18,950 bases of DNA from NCBI GenBank assembly GCA_964456815.1, contig CAYWCO010000010.1, positions 1 to 18,950 of the forward strand. Direction: 5' to 3'. Positions 13,975-18,950 of the stretch are shown in pieces. Made by a program: the position numbers and the translations under genes. The notes under the pieces were generated by a model. It saw only the letters and a program-made list of their open reading frames with translations, searched no databases and was not told the DNA's origin. The stretch is from CAVTZP01 sp964456815 (GTDB lineage Bacteria; Chloroflexota; Dehalococcoidia; Dehalococcoidales; BS750m-G39). Each line of letters starts with the position of its first letter. Positions within the stretch are counted from its first letter, which is position 1.

Positions 13975-14760
13975 CTATGGTTTTAAGAAATCGGTGTCCT
14001 GCCGTCTTGCCCTATATCGCCGCCGCTTAGCCTCGGCAGTTCCTGTGGTTCTCAGGTTTAAGAAGTCGGCTTCATATTCTTCTATCAGCCCCTGGCTGGC
14101 GAAGCTGAGGTATCTATTATCACCGATGATAATGTGGTCCAGTACCCTAATCCGCATAATATTGCCGGCAAAGACCAAATCCCTGGTTACCTCTTTATCA
14201 TATTTACTGGGCTCGGGGTCGCCTGAGGGGTGGTTGTGGACAAAGATGACGGAGACGGCGTCATGCTTGATGGCGTCTTTCATGATTTCACGGGGATAGA
14301 TAGAGCTGGCGTTGACCGTCCCCTCAAAGAGGTCAACGATGTCAATAATCTGGTTCTGGCCATTCAGGTAGATGACCTTGAATAACTCCTTCTTGAGGTC
14401 TCGCATTGAGTGGTAGAGATAGTCAAAAATCTCCCTGCCGGTTTTATATACCGGCCTATCAACAACCTTCTGCCTTAGAAACTCGGCAGCTACCTCCTGC
14501 ACCAGCTTGATACCGAAGGCGCTATGAGGGCCAATGCCGTTTATCTCCTCTAGCTCTGCGGCGGAGGCGGAGAGCGCTCCCCTCAGGGTCTTGAACTTCT
14601 TCAGGACCTCCTTTGCCTGTTTCTTACAGTCCCGGCGGGGGGAGCCCAGTGTCAGCAGCAACTCAATAATCTCATAGTCATGAAAGCCACTAAGCCCTGA
14701 CCTGAGGAACTTTTCCCTCAGCCTTTTTCTGTGACCGGCTGAGGCACTCTTCTTGGTCAT
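13975..14760 (-). CDS. radC: RadC family JAB/JAMM protein (RadC-2, dnaE-operon copy)
   Basis: This 261-residue RadC has both family parts. An N-terminal helical region carries a good helix-hairpin-helix turn (INGIGPHSA, 73-81). The JAB domain (105-232) has E125, H175, H177 and D188 in HNHPSGDPEPSKYD. It aligns with the other RadC without a gap through residue 238; in the JAB part I count about 92 identities in 131 positions. The C-terminal tail is strongly basic (KRRRYRARR, 245-253). Its ATG overlaps the DUF2007 stop by 4 nt (ATGA), so it is the last gene of the dnaE operon, as one would expect for a replication or repair helper. Its molecular activity is not established for the family. Confidence 0.92.
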   Translation of the reverse strand: MTKKSASAGHRKRLREKFLRSGLSGFHDYEIIELLLTLGSPRRDCKKQAKEVLKKFKTLRGALSASAAELEEINGIGPHSAFGIKLVQEVAAEFLRQKVVDRPVYKTGREIFDYLYHSMRDLKKELFKVIYLNGQNQIIDIVDLFEGTVNASSIYPREIMKDAIKHDAVSVIFVHNHPSGDPEPSKYDKEVTRDLVFAGNIMRIRVLDHIIIGDNRYLSFASQGLIEEYEADFLNLRTTGTAEAKRRRYRARRQDTDFLKP

Positions 14761-14987
14761 TCCTCTTCCTCCGCTTGAAGGCCGGCGAGGATTTCTTGCC
14801 CCCGGCCAAGGTCGCCGGGGGCAACCATTATGCGGCAGGGGAAGGCAGAAACCCCCAGAAAGGAGACGCTGTCCTCGGGATTAACCACCGCCGCAATGCC
14901 CTGCTGACGGAGGATGTCCTGCCATATCTCAGCGGTCAGCTGGTCAGGGGCGGTGGTCAATACTATCCACTTCTTCGCTTTAGCCAT
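14757..14987 (-). CDS. DUF2007-type putative signal-transducing protein
   Basis: This 76-residue protein matches the pattern of the DUF2007 family: WIVLTTAPDQLTAEIWQDIL near 7-26, QQGIAAVV at 28-35, then the CRIMVAPGDLGRGQEIL strand and helix (51-67). The acidic end (AEEEE) is short. The family is annotated as a putative signal transducer of unknown mechanism. It overlaps dnaE upstream by 8 nt and radC-2 downstream by 4 nt, so it is translated within one polycistronic message. It is sandwiched between replication genes, but I know of no role there. Confidence 0.8.
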   Translation of the reverse strand: MAKAKKWIVLTTAPDQLTAEIWQDILRQQGIAAVVNPEDSVSFLGVSAFPCRIMVAPGDLGRGQEILAGLQAEEEE

Positions 14988-17900
14988 TGGACTCCACCCT
15001 CAGCCCCCCCTCCCCCACCAGCTCTACCAGGCGCTGATGGAGCTCGGGGCAGTAATTAATATAGATATTGGACAGCTTGAGGTTAAACACCCTCTCTTTA
15101 TTGGTCACACAGAGGTTCACCTCATCATCCCCGGGGAAGCCCCTTAACACCTCAATCAGTTTATGCAGATAGGCAACGTCACTCTCCTCATCTGAGGTCT
15201 GGCTGATGCTTATCACCAGCCGGCGACTTTTTGGGGGGGCTTGGGTCTCCTCAGCTACCACCACCCCCTCCCTCGGGGCTGCCTCTGGCTGGTAGCGGTG
15301 CGCATTCTCACAGCTCAACTGCACGCGGTCATCCCTTAACCTTACCTTGCCCTCGACCAGCAGTATATTGCCTTCCTGCCACAGGTCTCTGGTAGTAGCA
15401 TAGACCTTGGGCCAGACCATTACCTCCACCCTGCCGTCAAGGTCTTCCAGGACAACGCTGGCAAAGGGGCGGCGGTCCTTGGTGAACGATTGATGAACCG
15501 AGGCTACCATGCCGGCAACGACAATGACCTCCCCCACCAGCTCGGCATCAATATGCCCGCAGAGGATGGTATTCTCTGAAGCCACCTTGGCGGCAAAGGC
15601 GCTAAAAGGGTGCTCCGAGAGATACACCCCTATCAGCTCCCTTTCCCCGGCCAGCTTCTCTTTAATCGAGATTTCAGCGGGCTCCAGGTCAAGGCCGGGC
15701 ATGGGGGTAGGCATGGTCTTGCCCCAGAGGTCAAACATGGTCGATTGCCCCGTCTCCCGCAGGCGCTGCTCCCGCTGGGCTAAAGCGATAATGCGGGCGA
15801 CATTGCCCAGTAGGGTGCCGCGGTCGCCAAGGCAGTCCAGGGCTCCAGCCTTAATCAGGCTTTCAAGTACCCGCCGGTTTATATTATGCATATCAGCCCG
15901 CCGGCAGAGGTCTTCAATTGACTTGAACTCACCGCCCTTCTCCCGCTCACTAACAAGGGGCTCTATCGCCCCCGCCCCCACGTTCTTAATCGCCGCCAGC
16001 CCGAAGCGGACGGCGGGGTTACCTTCGCCATCGCTCTCTATGGAAAAGCTCGTCCGGCTCCGGTTTATATCAGGGGGTAGTACGCTGATGCCGAGACGGC
16101 GGCACTCGGCAACGGCGGTAGCCACCTTCTCCAGCTGGTCGGCATGGGTAACGAGGAAGGCGGTGATATACTCTGCCGGGTAGTTCGCCTTGAGATATGC
16201 GGTCTGGTAGACAATAAGGGCATAGCTGAAGCTGTGAGCCTTGTTGAAGGCATAGCCGGCGAAGGGCTCAATGAGGGCAAAGACCTCGCCGGCGACATCG
16301 GCGGAATAGCCCATCTTCTTGGCGCCGGCAATAAAATTCTGCTTCTCCTTCTTCATCACCGCGGGAATCTTCTTACCCATCGCCTTGCGGAAGATATCAG
16401 CCTGCCCCAGCGTGTAGCCGGCAAAAGCCTGGACAATAAACAGCACCTGGTCCTGATAGACAACCACCCCGTAGCTCTCCTCAAGGATGTTTGTCAGCGC
16501 CGGGTGGGGGTAGCGGATGGGCTCAATGCCGTGCTTGGCTTTGATGAAGGTGGGAATATGCTCCATGGGACCGGGGCGGTAGAGGGCAATCATGGCGGCG
16601 ATATCGCTGAAGCTGCTCGGTTTAAGCTCCTTGATATGGCGGCGCATGCCCGCCCCCTCCAGTTGAAAGACGCCGGTGGTCTCCCCGGAGGAGAGCAGGG
16701 CGAAGGTCTTATCGTCATCCATGGGGATGCGGTGCAGGTCAATCTCCTGCCCCTGGCTCTGGCCAATAATCTCCTTCGCCTTGCCCAGAATGGTCAGGTT
16801 CGCCAGACCGAGGAAGTCCATCTTGAGCAGCCCAATCTGGGCGATGTCCTCCATGGGGAACTGGGTCATAACTATGTCTTCATCACTACCCTTAGCCGCC
16901 CGCTGTAAGGGGACATATCTGGTGAGCGACTCCTTGGATATAACGACACCGGCGGCGTGGGTGCTGGCATGGCGGGAAACACCCTCAAGCCTCTGCGCCG
17001 AATCAATCAGGTCGCGAACGATTTTGTCCTCGTCGTAGATAGTGCGCAGCTCGCTGTTCTCCTCCATGGCTCTCCCCAGGGTCATGCCCGGCCGGAAGGG
17101 CACCAGCCTGGCGACGCGGTCGGCATCGCTATAGCTCATGCCCAGCGCCCGCCCCGTATCCCTGATCGCCGCCTTCGCCCCCAGTGTGCCGAAGGTTATA
17201 ATCTGGGCCACGTGGTCTTTGCCGTATCTATTAGTTACATAGGCAATAACCTCATCACGGCGGTCATCCTGAAAATCCAGGTCTATATCCGGCATCTCCT
17301 TGCGCTCAAGGTTAAGGAAGCGCTCAAAGACCAGCTTATTCTCAATTGGGTCAACCTCGGTGATGCCCAGGCAGCGAAGGACGATGCTGGCAGCAGCACT
17401 GCCCCTAACCCCAAATAGAATGTTCCGTTCTTTGGCAAAGGAGATGATGTCCCAGACAACAAGGAAGTAATTGGCAAACTGGGTCTTTTCTATCACCTCG
17501 AGCTCATAGTCAAGCCTCTGCTTTATCTCAGGGGTGGGGTTGGGGTAATACTGGGGCAGGCTTTGATGGCAGAGGTCAGCCAGGAACTGGTCGGCGCTCT
17601 TGCCTTCGGGCAAATCTATCTCAGGGATGTGCAAACGACCGAACTCAAGCTTGAGGTTGCACATCTCGGCAATGCGCCCGGTATTCTCCACCGCCTGAGG
17701 AATATCCTTATAAAGCTCCGCCATCTCCTCAGGGCTTTTAAGATAGTAAAAGTCGCCCGCCATCTTCATTCTCTTTTCATCATGGATAGAGGAGTTGGTG
17801 CCGATACACATAAGCAGGTCATGAGAGGGGGCGTCCTCCTGATTAATATAGTGGACATCGTTGGTGGCTACCAGCGGTATATCAAGCTCGTCAGCCATAG

Positions 17901-18459
17901 AGATAAGAGCCGGGTTTATCTGCTCCAGCTCGGGGATGGGATGGCGCTGTATTTCCAGGTAGAAATCGCCGAAGGTCTGCTTATACCACAGGGCGACCTG
18001 CTTTGCCTCCTCAAGGCGCCGCTCAAGAACAAGGCGGGGAATCTCACCGGCAAGGCAGGCGCTGAGAGCAATAAGACCGTCGTGGTACTGCTCAAGAAGC
18101 TCCCTATCCACCCTCGGCCTGTAATAAAAGCCCTCAAGGTGCGCCTTGGTGGTGAGCTGGATTAGATTGCGGTAACCGCTCTGATTTTTAGCCAGCAAAA
18201 CAAGGTGGTAGTTATTTTTATCACCGGCATTGCGGCTGAGGTGGCTGTTTGGGGCGACATAAACCTCGCAGCCGATAATGGGCTTTATCCCCGCCGCCCT
18301 GGCTTCCAGGTAGAACTTGATTGCGCCGTGCATAACGCCGTGGTCGGTTATCGCCAGGCTATCCATGCCAAGCTCCTTAGCTTTTTGCACAAGCTGGGTG
18401 ATGCGGCACATGCCGTCAAGGAGGCTGTACTCGGTGTGGACATGGAGATGGCTGAACAT
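14980..18459 (-). CDS. dnaE: DNA polymerase III subunit alpha
   Basis: This 1159-residue protein is the replicative polymerase of the C family, DnaE1-like. The N-terminal PHP domain starts at HLHVHTEYSLLDG, and the residues at its metal positions are all present: H6, H8, D15, H40, E65, H85, C135, D201, H203. The palm carries the catalytic aspartates D391 and D393 (PDIDLDF) and D548 (KMDFLG). The VYQDQVL (667-673) and GYAFNKAHSFSYA (735-747) finger motifs follow. A tandem helix-hairpin-helix lies near 825-875 and an OB fold near 975-1055. A C-terminal tail of about 75 residues completes it. The length is normal for DnaE1. ATG 18459 is the family N-terminus, 7 nt past an extended -10 box and without a ribosome binding site. 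DUF2007 and radC-2 follow in the same operon. Confidence 0.97.
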   Translation of the reverse strand: MFSHLHVHTEYSLLDGMCRITQLVQKAKELGMDSLAITDHGVMHGAIKFYLEARAAGIKPIIGCEVYVAPNSHLSRNAGDKNNYHLVLLAKNQSGYRNLIQLTTKAHLEGFYYRPRVDRELLEQYHDGLIALSACLAGEIPRLVLERRLEEAKQVALWYKQTFGDFYLEIQRHPIPELEQINPALISMADELDIPLVATNDVHYINQEDAPSHDLLMCIGTNSSIHDEKRMKMAGDFYYLKSPEEMAELYKDIPQAVENTGRIAEMCNLKLEFGRLHIPEIDLPEGKSADQFLADLCHQSLPQYYPNPTPEIKQRLDYELEVIEKTQFANYFLVVWDIISFAKERNILFGVRGSAAASIVLRCLGITEVDPIENKLVFERFLNLERKEMPDIDLDFQDDRRDEVIAYVTNRYGKDHVAQIITFGTLGAKAAIRDTGRALGMSYSDADRVARLVPFRPGMTLGRAMEENSELRTIYDEDKIVRDLIDSAQRLEGVSRHASTHAAGVVISKESLTRYVPLQRAAKGSDEDIVMTQFPMEDIAQIGLLKMDFLGLANLTILGKAKEIIGQSQGQEIDLHRIPMDDDKTFALLSSGETTGVFQLEGAGMRRHIKELKPSSFSDIAAMIALYRPGPMEHIPTFIKAKHGIEPIRYPHPALTNILEESYGVVVYQDQVLFIVQAFAGYTLGQADIFRKAMGKKIPAVMKKEKQNFIAGAKKMGYSADVAGEVFALIEPFAGYAFNKAHSFSYALIVYQTAYLKANYPAEYITAFLVTHADQLEKVATAVAECRRLGISVLPPDINRSRTSFSIESDGEGNPAVRFGLAAIKNVGAGAIEPLVSEREKGGEFKSIEDLCRRADMHNINRRVLESLIKAGALDCLGDRGTLLGNVARIIALAQREQRLRETGQSTMFDLWGKTMPTPMPGLDLEPAEISIKEKLAGERELIGVYLSEHPFSAFAAKVASENTILCGHIDAELVGEVIVVAGMVASVHQSFTKDRRPFASVVLEDLDGRVEVMVWPKVYATTRDLWQEGNILLVEGKVRLRDDRVQLSCENAHRYQPEAAPREGVVVAEETQAPPKSRRLVISISQTSDEESDVAYLHKLIEVLRGFPGDDEVNLCVTNKERVFNLKLSNIYINYCPELHQRLVELVGEGGLRVESNG

Positions 18460-18465
18460 GGCTTA

Positions 18466-18474
18466 ATTATAGCA
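18466..18474 (-). promoter_or_regulatory. Extended -10 promoter of dnaE (leaderless)
   Basis: On the minus strand TGCTATAAT (18474-18466) is a perfect extended -10 element. No -35 box is seen 17 bp upstream, which extended -10 promoters can do without. The start 7 nt downstream is position 18459, the A of the dnaE ATG, so the message would be leaderless. Confidence 0.5.
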
Positions 18475-18516
18475 CAGGGTTAGTTTTGGGGGGTATGCTT
18501 TTAGCCCCTGAAAGTG

Positions 18517-18522
18517 TAAAAT
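18517..18522 (+). promoter_or_regulatory. -10 box of the DUF1461-type gene
   Basis: TAAAAT, preceded by GTG, lies 13 nt before ATG 18536 and would start a transcript near 18529, a leader of about 7 nt. No -35 box is convincing. No ribosome binding sequence precedes the ATG. The 76-base divergent spacer 18460-18535 holds this and the dnaE -10 element. Confidence 0.3.
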
Positions 18523-18535
18523 CTTAGTGATAAAA

Positions 18536-18950
18536 ATGAAAGCTCTGGCTACTGCCGCTAAAGTGCTGTTTATGCTCTGTCTGCCCGTCTTGCTATTCAC
18601 CGCCAGCCTGGGCTGGGCAGCCAACAGCCTGTGGCTTTACAGATACGGCTTTGAAAAATATAACGTCAGCCAGACCACCGGGCTGCCCGATTCGGAGCTG
18701 GAGGATATATATGCCGGGCTGATCAGCTATTTCAACTCCGATGAGGAATATATCAGCATTACCGCCATAAAAGACGGCGAGCCGTTTGAACTCTTTAACC
18801 AGCGGGAGGTAATTCACCTTAAGGATGTCAAGGGGCTTATTCAACTGGACTACAGGGTTTTGCTGGGGGCGCTGGTCTACGTCCTGGCTTACGCCGGCGT
18901 CTGCCTCTTCTGGCGCAGGAGAAGGTACTGGCGCCATCTTGGGTGGGGGC
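18536..18950 (+). CDS. DUF1461-type integral membrane protein (TIGR01906-like), partial at 3' end
   Basis: An open frame runs from ATG 18536 to the window end without a stop (138 codons seen), so the gene is cut by the window. The first 30 residues hold a hydrophobic helix (about 10-30). A soluble part contains LPDSELEDIYAGLISYFNS (50-68) and LFNQREVIHLKDVKGL (86-101), the hallmarks of the TIGR01906/DUF1461 family. A second membrane helix follows (about 106-126). The two helices flank an extracytoplasmic domain. The function of the family is unknown. It diverges from dnaE, with 76 bases between the two start codons. Confidence 0.8.
   Translation, partial: MKALATAAKVLFMLCLPVLLFTASLGWAANSLWLYRYGFEKYNVSQTTGLPDSELEDIYAGLISYFNSDEEYISITAIKDGEPFELFNQREVIHLKDVKGLIQLDYRVLLGALVYVLAYAGVCLFWRRRRYWRHLGWG

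Noticed and set aside
16144..16908. Plus-strand frame of 254 codons inside dnaE.
   Set aside because: It lies fully opposite the conserved polymerase core and shows no start signal or protein motif.

Overview
This is an 18.95 kb piece of bacterial chromosome of moderate GC content, densely packed with short intergenic gaps. The gene mix suggests an anaerobic member of the Chloroflexota, most likely the class Dehalococcoidia. The hints are a two-gene transketolase, a bL25/CTC protein with an acidic tail, a very large soluble multi-PAS histidine kinase paired with an excisionase-HTH/receiver protein, and a DUF1461-type membrane protein beside dnaE. This placement is an inference from general knowledge of such genomes, not something the sequence proves.

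Left part (1-7515), mostly housekeeping. A tRNA-Leu(UAA) with its own promoter is followed 14 nt later by a PlsY-family acyltransferase gene that has no visible ribosome binding site. Convergent to it lie the two transketolase half-genes, overlapping by one base. A 340-base divergent spacer holds promoters for transketolase and for bL25, and a cluster of strong GC-rich hairpins sits between them. To the right on the plus strand come bL25, a zinc-finger membrane protein, a metal-dependent amidohydrolase, ThpR, a 67-residue zinc ribbon protein, ComF and an O6-alkylguanine-DNA alkyltransferase (overlapping comF as ATGA). A lipoprotein with a chagasin-like (I42) protease-inhibitor domain faces them on the minus strand.

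Middle part (7589-14760), signalling plus RadC. On the minus strand a response regulator (HTH first, receiver second), a 1602-residue histidine kinase with a GAF-like domain and nine PAS domains, and a RadC protein form a tight gene set with gaps of 32 and 16 nt. A second, closely related RadC lies just upstream. Between this second radC and the regulator is a 206-base gap with a TTGACA promoter whose -35 box is directly abutted by a perfect 8+8 bp palindrome. This looks like an autoregulated operon in which a sensor pair controls a RadC/JAMM protein, and it is the most unusual system in the window.

Right part (13975-18950). dnaE (DNA polymerase III alpha, with a complete-looking PHP metal site), a DUF2007 gene and the second radC overlap by 8 and 4 nt and form one operon that reads toward the signalling genes. 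dnaE appears to be transcribed from an extended -10 promoter that would give a leaderless message. A DUF1461-type membrane protein gene diverges from dnaE and is cut by the window end.

Promoters recognised by eye share a sigma70-like pattern (TTGAxx, 17-18 bp, TAtAAT). At two genes the -10 box sits exactly where the start codon would be the transcription start. No CRISPR array, insertion sequence, rRNA gene or integrase was seen.
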